Below are positions 26,709 through 35,524 of a stretch of DNA of 64,000 nucleotides, in pieces (the stretch's first letter is position 1; each line of letters opens with the position of its first letter). The position numbers were made by a program, and so were the translations under genes. This stretch comes from Kibdelosporangium banguiense (GTDB lineage Bacteria > Actinomycetota > Actinomycetes > Mycobacteriales > Pseudonocardiaceae). The stretch is taken from assembly GCF_017876405.1 (NCBI RefSeq), contig NZ_JAGINW010000001.1:4167203-4231202 (forward strand), written 5' to 3'. A model generated the notes under the pieces. The model made no database searches. It saw nothing but the letters and a program-made list of their open reading frames with translations, and had not been told where the DNA came from.

Positions 26709-27457
26709 GCCTCGATCACCTCGACTCCCGCCTCGCGCATGGCGGCCAGGCCCGGACCGGGCTCGCCCGCGTTGGTCACGACCATGTCGATCTCCTCGGC
26801 ACCGCACACCCGCGCGAGCCCGCCGCCGGGGAACTTGCCCGCGTCCGCCAGCAGCACGACCTGGTCGGCCGCGGCCAGCATGGCGCGTTTCAACGGAACT
26901 TCGACCACTGTGTCGTCCATGACCGACCCGTCGGCCCGGATACCTGCCGCGCCAAGGAAAACCCGGTCCGCGTGAACCTGGCGGAGCGCGTCCTCGGTCA
27001 GAAACCCGACCATGGAACGGTAATTGCGCCGCACCACGCCGCCCAACAGAATCAGCTCGACCGCGTTGTCGTCGGCGAGCTCCTCGTACACAGCGAGATT
27101 GCTTGTCAGGACGGTCACCGCACGGCCGTGCAGGTGTGCCGCGAGCCTATGCGTGGTCGTACCTATGTCGAGCAGCAACGCATCGCCGTCGTCGACAAGC
27201 GCCGCGGCGGCTTTGGCGACCGCGTCCTTCGCGCTGATGTCCTCGCTCGCAACGCGGTCGAACGGACGCTCGGGTGACGGGCCGAGCACTGCGCCGCCGT
27301 GCACACGTACGAGTACACCCTCGCGCTCAAGCCAGATCAGGTCACGTCGGATGGTCGCCGCGCTGGCCGCCAGCTGTTCGCACAGCGTGGTGACCGACGC
27401 CGACCCATCCTGGGTAAGGCAGCGCAGGATCTCTGCGTGCCGCCGTTGCGGAAGCAC
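26705..27457 (-). CDS. DeoR-family sugar-phosphate-responsive repressor
   Basis: The 250-residue protein has an N-terminal DeoR HTH (RRHAEILRCLTQDGSASVTTL, TIRRDLIWLEREG) and a C-terminal DeoRC domain of the ribose-5-phosphate isomerase fold (LLDIGTTTHRLAAHL). The GTG start at 27457 lies just beside a tandem 10-bp repeat. It is cotranscribed with GH4 and divergent from the kinase-ABC operon. It most likely represses both operons until a phosphorylated sugar binds. Confidence 0.92.
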   Translation of the reverse strand: MLPQRRHAEILRCLTQDGSASVTTLCEQLAASAATIRRDLIWLEREGVLVRVHGGAVLGPSPERPFDRVASEDISAKDAVAKAAAALVDDGDALLLDIGTTTHRLAAHLHGRAVTVLTSNLAVYEELADDNAVELILLGGVVRRNYRSMVGFLTEDALRQVHADRVFLGAAGIRADGSVMDDTVVEVPLKRAMLAAADQVVLLADAGKFPGGGLARVCGAEEIDMVVTNAGEPGPGLAAMREAGVEVIEA

Positions 27458-27464
27458 GGCTGAA

Positions 27465-27484
27465 CAGTATCAGTCAGTATCAGC
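27465..27484. promoter_or_regulatory. Tandem 10-bp repeats, probable DeoR operator
   Basis: CAGTATCAGT is followed directly by CAGTATCAGC, two tandem copies differing at the last base. They lie 8 bp upstream of the DeoR GTG in the 100-bp divergent promoter region. DeoR-family repressors often bind direct repeats, so this is the best operator candidate for both operons. Confidence 0.55.
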
Positions 27485-27557
27485 CAGATTCCATCATTCA
27501 ACTTGTCATTTCTCTGCAGATGGGTGCAGAGTGGAGAGACTGGGAGAGGAGGCGCGC

Positions 27558-28607
27558 GTGTCGACGCAGCCTGCGGACGGGTGCCCTGAACTGGACATTC
27601 TCTTGTCCGGCACGGTTTTTCTCGACATCATCTTCACCGGGCTGGACCATCTGCCCGACCCGGGCACCGAGGTGTGGGCGACCGGGCTGGGGTCCAGTCC
27701 GGGCGGCATCGCCAATCTCGCGGTCGCGTTGTCCCGGCTGCAGTTGCGGACCGGGCTGGCCGCCGCGTTCGGCGAGGACGCGTACGGTGACTTCTGCTGG
27801 GACGTGCTCGCCAACCAGGAAGCCGTGGATCTCAGCCATTCCAGGCGGTTCTACGGCTGGCACTCGCCGTTGACGGTGTCGATGGCGATCAACCGCGACC
27901 GCAGCATGATCACGCATGGGCACCCCGCGCCGATCAGCGCGGACGAACTGCTCGACCCGCCACCGCCGACCAAGGCGTGTTTCGTGCACGTGGACATGCA
28001 CGCCGACCAGTGGGTGAAAACGGCCAAGCAGCAAGGCGCCCTGCTGTTCGCCGACGTCGGCTGGGACCCGACCCAGCGCTGGGAGCCGTCCATGCTGCGG
28101 GAACTGCTCGACGGTTACGACGTGTTCCTGCCCAACAGTGTCGAAGCGATCAGTTACACCCGATCGGACGACGTGAAAGCGGCCGCGTCGGCGTTGGCTG
28201 AGATCGTGCCCGTCGTCGTGGTGACCCGAGGTGGCAACGGCGCCATCGCCATCGACGGCAACACAGGCGAGCAAGCGGAGGTCCGCGGCCTGAACGTCGC
28301 CGCGCTCGACCCGACCGGGGCGGGCGATGTGTTCGGCGCCGGATTCGTCCTGGGCACCCTGGCCGGCTGGTCGCTGTCGGACCGGGTGCATTTCGCAAAC
28401 CTTTGCGCGGCCTTGTCCGTGCAGCATTTCGGCGGCTCGCAGTCCGCGCCGGGCTGGGGTGACATCGCGGCGTGGTGGCGGCTGGTCGGCCGCCGGGACG
28501 CAAACGAGCTGCGTGGCTACACGTTCCTCCACGACCTGCTGCCCAGCCATGGAGACACCCAGGTCCGGCGAGCGAGCGCGACCATCGGATTGCGAGGAAT
28601 CTCGTAA
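27558..28607 (+). CDS. PfkB-family carbohydrate kinase
   Basis: The 349-residue kinase starts at GTG 27558 behind GAGAGGAGG. The ribokinase fold is evident from the N-terminal GTVFLDIIFTGLDHLP, the sugar-binding GSSPGGIANLAVALSRL, and the C-terminal signature DPTGAGDVFGAGF, which carries the catalytic Asp. It should phosphorylate a sugar imported by the downstream ABC genes. It is the first gene of the plus-strand operon, and its stop overlaps the binding-protein ATG (TAATG). Confidence 0.9.
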   Translation: MSTQPADGCPELDILLSGTVFLDIIFTGLDHLPDPGTEVWATGLGSSPGGIANLAVALSRLQLRTGLAAAFGEDAYGDFCWDVLANQEAVDLSHSRRFYGWHSPLTVSMAINRDRSMITHGHPAPISADELLDPPPPTKACFVHVDMHADQWVKTAKQQGALLFADVGWDPTQRWEPSMLRELLDGYDVFLPNSVEAISYTRSDDVKAAASALAEIVPVVVVTRGGNGAIAIDGNTGEQAEVRGLNVAALDPTGAGDVFGAGFVLGTLAGWSLSDRVHFANLCAALSVQHFGGSQSAPGWGDIAAWWRLVGRRDANELRGYTFLHDLLPSHGDTQVRRASATIGLRGIS

Positions 28608-29923
28608 TGAAACTGCCCGTTCTTGCGGCGCTGGCCGTCGTGCTGGCGGCGTGTACGCCGGGTTCGAACAACCAGCCCGCTCCACAACAACCCGCGGCTG
28701 ACGTGAAGACGGATGTCGCCGCGATGGGCCAGGTCACGCTGACGGTCTGGGACCAGGAGACCCGTGGTGGCCAGGAAGCCCAGATCACCGCCCTCAACAC
28801 GCAGTTCCAGGCCAAGTACCCGAATATCAGGATCAACCGGGTGGCCCGGTCGTTCGACGATCTGCGCAGCACCATCAAGCTCGGCCTGTCCGGGACCGAC
28901 GCGCCGGACGTGGCCCAGGTCAACAACGGCAAGCAGGACATGGGCGCGTTCGTGAAGGCCGGTCTGCTCCGGCCGTTGGACCCGTATGCCGGTGCTTACC
29001 AATGGACACAACGGTTCCCCGACTCGATCCGGCGGCTCGCCAGCTACCCGGACGCCGGGGATTCCCTGGGAGAAGGCAAACTCTGGGGCCTGCCGCAGAC
29101 CGGCGAGCTGGTCGGCATCTGGTACAACAAGGCCAAACTCACCGAACTCGGCCTGCAGCCGCCCAAGACCTGGGAGGAGTTCGACGCGGCGCTGGCCAAG
29201 GCGAAGAGCGCCGGCCAGCTGCCGATCCAGCTGGGAAACCTGGAGAAGAGCTCCGGGCCGTACCTGTACGCGCTGGCCATGCACCGGTTCGGCAAGCCAG
29301 ACGACGAGACCGAACTCGCCACCGGCCGGGCCGACGCTAACTGGCTGACCGAACCGAACCGCCAGGCTGCCCGGCAAGTCGTCGACTGGGTCGACAAGGG
29401 CTACCTGACCACTGGTTTCGCCGGGTTGAAGAGCGACGACGCGTGGGCGAACTTCGCCAAGGGCGACGGTGTGTTCCACATCAACGGCACGTGGATCCTG
29501 CCGGATCTCAAGGCGGCCATGGGCGACAACGCCGGATTCCAGTTGCCGCCCGGTGGGACAGTGACCGGCGGAACCGGGATTCCGTGGGCGATCAGCGCCA
29601 AGTCCAAGAATCCGGACGCGGCGGCGGCGTACATCAACTTCATCACCACCCCGGAGGCGATGAAGATCCTGGCGGACAACGGAAACCTGCCGGTCCTGGA
29701 CGCCGCGAAGCAGTCCGCGGCAGGGCCCGTACGCGAGGTGTTCGACGCGTTCTCGAAGGCATCCGCGTCACCTGGATTGGTGCCGTACCTGGACTATGCG
29801 ACGCCGAACGCGTACGAAGTGGTGAGCGGATCGGTCGAACAGTTGATGGCCAAGCAACTGGACGTGCAGGCGTTCCTCGGCAAGCTCCAGGCGGACCTGG
29901 AGTCGAGCCGTGGCGGTCGGTGA
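28607..29923 (+). CDS. ABC sugar-binding lipoprotein
   Basis: The 438-residue protein has a lipoprotein signal with lipobox LAAC (Cys16), followed by a class-1 solute-binding domain. Landmarks are VTLTVWDQETRGGQEAQITAL, WGLPQTGELVGIWYNKAKL and FAKGDGVFHINGTW. It delivers an oligosaccharide or monosaccharide to the two permeases that follow. Its stop overlaps the permease GTG by 14 bp. The fold does not reveal the sugar. Confidence 0.93.
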   Translation: MKLPVLAALAVVLAACTPGSNNQPAPQQPAADVKTDVAAMGQVTLTVWDQETRGGQEAQITALNTQFQAKYPNIRINRVARSFDDLRSTIKLGLSGTDAPDVAQVNNGKQDMGAFVKAGLLRPLDPYAGAYQWTQRFPDSIRRLASYPDAGDSLGEGKLWGLPQTGELVGIWYNKAKLTELGLQPPKTWEEFDAALAKAKSAGQLPIQLGNLEKSSGPYLYALAMHRFGKPDDETELATGRADANWLTEPNRQAARQVVDWVDKGYLTTGFAGLKSDDAWANFAKGDGVFHINGTWILPDLKAAMGDNAGFQLPPGGTVTGGTGIPWAISAKSKNPDAAAAYINFITTPEAMKILADNGNLPVLDAAKQSAAGPVREVFDAFSKASASPGLVPYLDYATPNAYEVVSGSVEQLMAKQLDVQAFLGKLQADLESSRGGR

Positions 29924-30770
29924 ACCACGGCGCGTCGGCTACCTCTATGCCCTGCCCGCGCTGCTGGTCTATGCCGTCTTCCTGCTGTTTCCGTTGCTGC
30001 ACAGCGGATGGCTGTCGCTGTTCGAATGGGACGGGCTGTCGGTAGGCAAGTGGACCGGCCTGTCGAACTACACATCGATGTTCGCCGAGGAGGGTGCGGT
30101 CGCGGCCTTCGGGCACGTGGCCGTGCTGCTCATCTTCTTTGCTGTGCTGCCTGTCTGCATAGGACTCGTACTCGCGACGGCACTGCATAGAGTGCGCGTT
30201 CGGGGGTTGCCCTTCTTTCGGACAGCACTGTTCCTACCTCAGGTCGTGGCTATGGTGGTGGTCGCCGTGGCCTGGCAAAGGATCTTCGCGCCGGACGGCG
30301 TACTCAATATTTTGCTGGGCTCACCAGGGAAAGCCTGGCTCGGAGACGCCTCCACCGCACTGCTCGCGGTCGGAATTGTCGGTACCTGGGTGCAGACTGG
30401 GCTGGCAATGGTGTTGTTCCTCGGCGGGATCGGAAAGGTCTCGGCGGACCTGTTCGACGCGGCCAGACTGGACGGCGCCGGACCGGCCGGCGAGTTCCGG
30501 TCGGTCATCCTGCCGGCGCTGCGAGGGGAGATCGGGGTGGCTCTGACGCTGACCGTGATCGCCGCCCTGCGCACGTTCGACCTGGTCTACATGATGACCC
30601 CGTTGGGCGGCCCAGGCGGCTCGACGACCGTGCCCGCCTACGAGATCTACCAACGCGCCTTCCACAGTGGACAGGTAGGCTCCGCCGCGGCGATCGGCGT
30701 CACGATCACCGTCCTCGCCTTCGCCGTGACCTATCTGATCACCCGCATCGCCGGGAGGGAGCAATCATGA
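29910..30770 (+). CDS. ABC sugar permease, MalF/LacF-type
   Basis: The 286-residue permease starts at GTG 29910 and has six predicted membrane helices, beginning YLYALPALLVYAVFLLFP. The coupling-helix EAA motif is at DAARLDGAGPAGEFRSVILPAL. It forms half of the membrane channel with the downstream permease. The last four bases overlap the next gene (ATGA). No ATPase follows, so the pair must use one encoded elsewhere, as with MsiK-type shared ATPases in actinobacteria. Confidence 0.92.
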   Translation: MAVGEPRRVGYLYALPALLVYAVFLLFPLLHSGWLSLFEWDGLSVGKWTGLSNYTSMFAEEGAVAAFGHVAVLLIFFAVLPVCIGLVLATALHRVRVRGLPFFRTALFLPQVVAMVVVAVAWQRIFAPDGVLNILLGSPGKAWLGDASTALLAVGIVGTWVQTGLAMVLFLGGIGKVSADLFDAARLDGAGPAGEFRSVILPALRGEIGVALTLTVIAALRTFDLVYMMTPLGGPGGSTTVPAYEIYQRAFHSGQVGSAAAIGVTITVLAFAVTYLITRIAGREQS

Positions 30771-31573
30771 CTGTCTCCCGGTTTGAGCGCGCGGGTACGT
30801 ACCTTGTGCTCGGCGTGTTCACGATCTTCGCCCTGTATCCGATGCTGGCGATCATCGTGACCGCGTTGCGGTCCGAGGTCGCCGGCCAGGGCGGGATCCA
30901 CTGGGAGAACTTCGGCAAAGCGTGGACTGAGGCCAGGTTCGGCAGCTACCTGGTCTCCAGTCTGATCGTCAGCGTGAGTGTGGTGGCGTTGACGGTCCTG
31001 CTGTCGGTGATGGCCGCGTACGCGTTCGGGACTATGCGTTTCCGCGGCCGGGATGCGTTGTTCTACCTGATGTTGCTGGGGTTGACGGTGCCGGGCGAGG
31101 CCGTTGTGGTGCCGTTGTACTTCGATCTGCGTGACCTGGGGCTGACAGACACGTACGCCTCGCTGATCTTCCCGCAGGTCGCGCAGTCGGTGGCATTCGG
31201 AGCGTTCTGGATGCGGACGTACTTCCGATCGGCTTCGCGGGGTGTCGTCGAGGCCGCGCGGCTGGATGGTGCCGGGCACTGGCAGACGCTGTGGCGTGTG
31301 CTTGTGCCGATGGGACGTCCGGCACTGGTGACCTTGATCGTGCTGGTGTTCATGTGGACGTGGAACGAGTTCCTGCTGGCCCGGGTGATGATCACCAGTG
31401 AGGCGCTGCGGACGGCCCCGCTGGGGCTGCAGTTCTTCTCGGGCCGGTCGACGACCAGTGTGCCGCTGCTGGCGGCGGCGTCCGTGCTGGTCGCGTTACC
31501 TGTGGTGGTGCTCTATCTGTTCCTGCAAAGACACTTCATCCGCGGAATGGTGGATGGTTCCGTGAAAGGCTAG
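30767..31573 (+). CDS. ABC sugar permease, MalG/LacG-type
   Basis: The 268-residue permease has six predicted helices, starting YLVLGVFTIFALYPMLAI, and the EAA-loop EAARLDGAGHWQTLWRVLVP. The C-terminus (HFIRGMVDGSVKG) is typical of the CUT1 family and includes the part that contacts the ATPase. It pairs with the preceding permease. It ends 12 bp before the deacetylase gene, suggesting one transcript. Confidence 0.93.
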   Translation: MTVSRFERAGTYLVLGVFTIFALYPMLAIIVTALRSEVAGQGGIHWENFGKAWTEARFGSYLVSSLIVSVSVVALTVLLSVMAAYAFGTMRFRGRDALFYLMLLGLTVPGEAVVVPLYFDLRDLGLTDTYASLIFPQVAQSVAFGAFWMRTYFRSASRGVVEAARLDGAGHWQTLWRVLVPMGRPALVTLIVLVFMWTWNEFLLARVMITSEALRTAPLGLQFFSGRSTTSVPLLAAASVLVALPVVVLYLFLQRHFIRGMVDGSVKG

Positions 31574-31585
31574 GAGGCGAGGACA

Positions 31586-34036
31586 GTGCGCTGGGTGGGC
31601 CTGTTGTCCCTGGTTCTTGTCGTAGGTACCGCGGTTCCGGTGCAGGTTGCCGCGTCGCAGCGAGACCGCGCTGAGCTGGATGTCCTGTTCGTGGGTGCGC
31701 ACCCGGATGACGAGGCCGGTGCGTTGTCGACCTTAGGGCAGTTCAAGGTGCGTTCCGGCGTGGTCACGGTGACCCGTGGCGAAGGCGGCGGGAACGCGGT
31801 CGGTACGGAGGAAGGCCCTGAGCTGGGCAGGCTGCGCGAGGCCGAGGAGCGGCGCGCGGTCGGCAAGGCCGGCATCACGGATGTCTTCAACCTCGACAAG
31901 GCCGACTTCTACTACACCGTCAGCTCACCGCTGACCGAGCAGGCATGGGGCCGCGAAGACACGCTGGGCAAGCTGGTGCGGGTCATCCGGCAGACCAAGC
32001 CCAAGATCATCATGACGATGAACCCGGCGCCGTCCCCGGGCAACCATGGCAACCACCAGTACGCCGCCCGGCTGGCCATCGAGGCGTACCAGGTGGCGGC
32101 GGACCCGAAGGCGTTCCGCGACCAGGGTTTGCGGCCGTGGGCGGTGTCCAGGCTGTTCACCAGCGGTCTGCGTGGAAGCTCCACTGCGGGCCCGAACTGC
32201 GTCAGCGCGTTCACCCCGAGCGAGCCGACCGACCGGGTCTGGGGTGCGTGGGCCGGCGAGCCCGCGTACGGCGGGCAGACCTGGGCGCAGGTGGAGCGGG
32301 CTGCCCAGCGCGAGTACGCCAGCCAGGGCTGGGCTGGTTTCCCTGATGTGCCAACAGATCCGGCGCAGATCGGGTGTGACTATTTCACCCAGCTGGCCAG
32401 CCGGGTGCCTTATCGCCCGGCGAGTCGTGGTGCGCGCGGCCTGCTCGAAGGTGCCGTCATCCCCGGTGAGTTCCCGGTCGGGACCACATTGTCAGCGTCG
32501 GCCTCGCGCTACGCGGTGACCACGGGCTCGAGTGTGAAGATCGCGGTGACCTCGTCGATCCGTGGCAGGACCACACTGATCCCACCGCCCGGTTGGACAG
32601 TCCAAGGCGACACTGTGACTGTGCCCACCACTGCGTCACAGGGCAAAGCACGGATCGGTGTACAGGTCGAAAGCCATGGCAGAACCGGGTTCACCGAGGC
32701 GCTTGTGGAGGTTGTCCCGGCGCTTTCCGCAGCTCAACAGCCATTGCCACAAGTCGCGCAGTATCAACAATGGACGCGCGAGATCGGGTATCCCGAACTG
32801 GCCGGCTCTGTGGCACCGGTGTTGACACTGCCCTCCGGCGGAGGTCGCGATATCGACATCACGATTCGCAACCAGGGTGATGTGGCCAGGGACGGCACGG
32901 TTTCCCTCACCATGCCCGCCGGGTTCACCGCCAGTCCGCAACAGCCTTTCCCCAGCCTGGCGCCGGGTGCGAGCGCGGTCGTGCGTTTTTCGGTTCGTAA
33001 CACCGACTCCACGCTCAAAACCGGTCAACAGGGTGGCGACTACCAGTATTCGATCAACTTGCCCGGTGCCACGGCACGCGCCGCTCTGGAGCTTGTGCCG
33101 GCCACTGCCATCCCGCAGGCGTCTGCTTCGCCTGTTGTGGACGGAGTTTCCGGTGCGGGCGAGTACACCGGGCCCGAGCTGGACATCTCGCCCAGATGGG
33201 AAGGCGACAACTGTGCTTCGCCCGCGGACTGCTCCGCCACCGCGAAGATCTCGTGGCGCGACGACACCCTGTTCGCATTGGTCACGGTGACCGATGACGT
33301 CCTCGGAGCCCGTCTGGCCACAGCGGATTGCAAGCGGCACTGGCGAACCGACTCGGTCGAACTGACCATCGACCCACGTGGCCGTTCAGAGAACACATCC
33401 ACAACGTACAAACTCGCCGTCCTTCCCGTGACCGCGGAGGGACCGCCCTGTGCGCTGCGTGATGCGGACAACCATCAGGGCGCCGCGCCCGGAGTACGCG
33501 TCGCCTCAAAGATCACCGAATCGGGCTATACAGTCGAGTTCGCAGTTCCGCTTTCCCAAGTGCCAGGCGCGGTCGACCCGGCCAACGCGGCCTTGAACGT
33601 GCTGGTCTACGACTCGGACACGCAGGACAAGACCGGCCAGACCCGGATCGGATGGTCCACTTGGGGCGGCGTCCAAGGCGATCCCTACCGCTGGGGCCGC
33701 GTCCAGTTCACCGGGTACACCCCGCCGCCGGACCGTCCGATCGACCCGCCCGCGCCTGTACTCCCGTTGGAGGCCCTGGCTTCCGTGGATTCACCTCAGT
33801 CCATCGCCCAATCAGTACGGCTTGGACTCCCGCCGGGCGCCGCCCCCGCGGCCCGGCCGATCCGCGTCAGCCACGGATTCCTTCTGACCAGCGAAAAAGG
33901 CACCGCCTACGTCTTCGCCGGCGGACAACGCCATGTCCTACAAGTGTCCCCAGGTGTCACAAAGCTGCCCGCGGGCCCACTTCTGCTCGGATTCGTTACT
34001 ACTCGAGGTGCGACCGCGGCCGCTGAATCACGCTAA
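31586..34036 (+). CDS. Secreted PIG-L-family deacetylase with C-terminal carbohydrate-binding modules
   Basis: The 816-residue protein starts at GTG 31586 behind GGAGGCGAGGA and has a signal peptide ending near QVAASQ. The PIG-L/LmbE domain (about 30-290) has the metal motif AHPDDE and the later NHGNH. An alpha-galactosidase NEW3-like domain (about 415-485) precedes a CBM9/DOMON-like module (about 495-705). By family knowledge such enzymes deacetylate GlcNAc-containing substrates. Cotranscription with the ABC-kinase genes suggests it trims the substrate outside the cell before uptake. Confidence 0.88.
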   Translation: MRWVGLLSLVLVVGTAVPVQVAASQRDRAELDVLFVGAHPDDEAGALSTLGQFKVRSGVVTVTRGEGGGNAVGTEEGPELGRLREAEERRAVGKAGITDVFNLDKADFYYTVSSPLTEQAWGREDTLGKLVRVIRQTKPKIIMTMNPAPSPGNHGNHQYAARLAIEAYQVAADPKAFRDQGLRPWAVSRLFTSGLRGSSTAGPNCVSAFTPSEPTDRVWGAWAGEPAYGGQTWAQVERAAQREYASQGWAGFPDVPTDPAQIGCDYFTQLASRVPYRPASRGARGLLEGAVIPGEFPVGTTLSASASRYAVTTGSSVKIAVTSSIRGRTTLIPPPGWTVQGDTVTVPTTASQGKARIGVQVESHGRTGFTEALVEVVPALSAAQQPLPQVAQYQQWTREIGYPELAGSVAPVLTLPSGGGRDIDITIRNQGDVARDGTVSLTMPAGFTASPQQPFPSLAPGASAVVRFSVRNTDSTLKTGQQGGDYQYSINLPGATARAALELVPATAIPQASASPVVDGVSGAGEYTGPELDISPRWEGDNCASPADCSATAKISWRDDTLFALVTVTDDVLGARLATADCKRHWRTDSVELTIDPRGRSENTSTTYKLAVLPVTAEGPPCALRDADNHQGAAPGVRVASKITESGYTVEFAVPLSQVPGAVDPANAALNVLVYDSDTQDKTGQTRIGWSTWGGVQGDPYRWGRVQFTGYTPPPDRPIDPPAPVLPLEALASVDSPQSIAQSVRLGLPPGAAPAARPIRVSHGFLLTSEKGTAYVFAGGQRHVLQVSPGVTKLPAGPLLLGFVTTRGATAAAESR

Positions 34037-34107
34037 GGGCGGTACTTTTTGCCGCCGTCCTACGTCACCGTAGGAGTTTCGTTGCCCGACGTCCGAGAGG
34101 GTGCTCG

Positions 34108-34440
34108 ATGACCGCGTTACCCGGCGAACGGATGCGCTACTGCGGCAAGTGCGTTTCCGGCGAGCACAATCTCGGCGTCGACACCTGGCAGACCGAACAC
34201 TGCAGACTGCAACGCGAGGGCTGTCGATGCGACTGCGACTGTCCCTACTTCCGTGTCCTCGTCGAGGAACCCCGCTGCCTACGCCGCCGCACCCCGCGCC
34301 GCTGGCACCCAGCCCGCCGCCACTCCCGCGCCTGGACCGTACGCCACCTCCACAGAACCATCGCCCCACCCACCCTCACCCCCGACGAATACATCAACCG
34401 TCTCCCCGACTCGGATCCCGGCCAACCATCTGGCGTGTAA
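34108..34440 (+). CDS. Small Cys- and Arg-rich protein, unknown function
   Basis: The 110-residue protein starts at ATG 34108 with GAGAGGG nearby. The first half contains paired cysteines (YCGKC, then CRLQREGCRCDCDCPYF) that could bind a metal. The second half is highly basic (LRRRTPRRWHPARRHSRAW). No known family is recognised. Two overlapping frames also exist, but only this one has the ordered Cys pattern. Expression is unproven. Confidence 0.45.
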   Translation: MTALPGERMRYCGKCVSGEHNLGVDTWQTEHCRLQREGCRCDCDCPYFRVLVEEPRCLRRRTPRRWHPARRHSRAWTVRHLHRTIAPPTLTPDEYINRLPDSDPGQPSGV

Positions 34441-34474
34441 GCGATGTCGGTGCCGGGACCTCGCCTGATGATCA

Positions 34475-34527
34475 CTGTGAATGATTCACAGATCATGTCA
34501 TGCTGTTCGTACTATGATCACGATCAT
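34475..34527. promoter_or_regulatory. Promoter with two dyads, upstream of the DUF5829-like gene
   Basis: CTGTGAAT-G-ATTCACAG (34475-34491) is a perfect 17-bp dyad over a possible -35 TTCACA (34485-34490). A -10-like TACTAT lies at 34510-34515. ATGATC-AC-GATCAT (34514-34527) overlaps the start codon. With the ATG 10 nt after the -10 box and no ribosome site, the mRNA is probably leaderless or nearly so. Confidence 0.55.
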
Positions 34528-35434
34528 GTCGATTCGACGGATGATCATGGTCCTTGCCGCGGCTCTTCCCATGACTCTTGTGGGCAGTGCAGGGGCGCAG
34601 GCTGAGGAAAGTGCCGGCCAGTTGCTGTACTACAACCACGCTTATGGGGTGCTTGACAGTGAGACCGCTGAGGCCATCAAGAACTCCGAGTATCTGAGAG
34701 AGTTCGCCAACTTCGAGGTCCGCACCACGTCGAGTGGGAACCTGACCTGGACCGGCCGCTACCTCTACGGCCGTGAGACCTACCTGGAGTTCTTCAAGGA
34801 GGGTGAACTGCCTGGCCCGGATGCCAACGCCGGTGCCACTGGCCTGGCGGTGTCGGCCGACCGTGACGGTGACCTGGCCACGGTCATCGACCGGTTACCG
34901 GCTGCGGGTCTGCCCAACCCGTTGCCGTTCCTGCAGACCCGCGACTTCGGTGACGGCGTGCGGGTGCCGTGGTTCGACGGCGTCAACACCGTTGAGAACT
35001 ACGACGCCTTCAGTGGCTGGGGGATGGAGTACCGGGACGAGTACTTCGCTGACCCGCGCAGCAAGACCGAGCCGGCCAGCGGTCCCGGTGACGTCAGCCG
35101 GGAGCGCTACCAGTCGGACGCCTACCAGAACCACCTGATGCGCAATGTGACTGGCATTCGCATGGCGGTCACCGCGAACGACCTCGCGAACAACCTGCCG
35201 TTGTTGCGTGCCGGTGGATTCAGCATCCAGACCGTGCCCAACGGTGTCATCGCTACCGGTGGCGGCACCACGATCCGGTTCGACTCCGTTCCGCTTGAGC
35301 AGGTTGGCCTGCGGCGCATCGAGTTCTCGCTCAACCGGACCATCACGTACCAGGACGAGGTGCGCATCGGCCGCTCTACCCTGACCGTCGGCCCGGCTGC
35401 TCGCGCCGTCTGGACCTTCGACACCCCTGCCTGA
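34526..35434 (+). CDS. Secreted DUF5829-like protein
   Basis: The 302-residue protein starts at ATG 34526 with a signal peptide ending near GAQAEES. The mature part opens LLYYNHAYGVLDSETAEAI and contains WTGRYLYGRETYLEFF, a pattern of exported actinobacterial DUF5829 proteins resembling a glyoxalase-like or vicinal-oxygen-chelate fold. No catalytic role is established. It is a monocistronic unit with its own operator-like dyads, so it is probably regulated on its own. Confidence 0.7.
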   Translation: MSIRRMIMVLAAALPMTLVGSAGAQAEESAGQLLYYNHAYGVLDSETAEAIKNSEYLREFANFEVRTTSSGNLTWTGRYLYGRETYLEFFKEGELPGPDANAGATGLAVSADRDGDLATVIDRLPAAGLPNPLPFLQTRDFGDGVRVPWFDGVNTVENYDAFSGWGMEYRDEYFADPRSKTEPASGPGDVSRERYQSDAYQNHLMRNVTGIRMAVTANDLANNLPLLRAGGFSIQTVPNGVIATGGGTTIRFDSVPLEQVGLRRIEFSLNRTITYQDEVRIGRSTLTVGPAARAVWTFDTPA

Positions 35435-35501
35435 TCCCCGCACGCCCGGCCGGCGCGATGATCACGGGCCGGCCGGGCCGACTTGTCCACACCGGACTAA
35501 C

Positions 35502-35524
35502 AGTCATACCCTGCAGCTATGACT
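35502..35524. promoter_or_regulatory. AGTCATA-N9-TATGACT dyad at the LysR start
   Basis: A perfect 7-bp inverted repeat with a 9-bp spacer overlaps the ATG at 35519. Such placement fits autorepression of a LysR-type gene. A DnaA-box-like TTGTCCACA also lies at 35483-35491. Confidence 0.5.

Noticed and set aside
27465-27484. CRISPR-like repeat
   Set aside because: Two adjacent 10-mers without spacers in a divergent promoter fit an operator, not an array; no cas gene is nearby.
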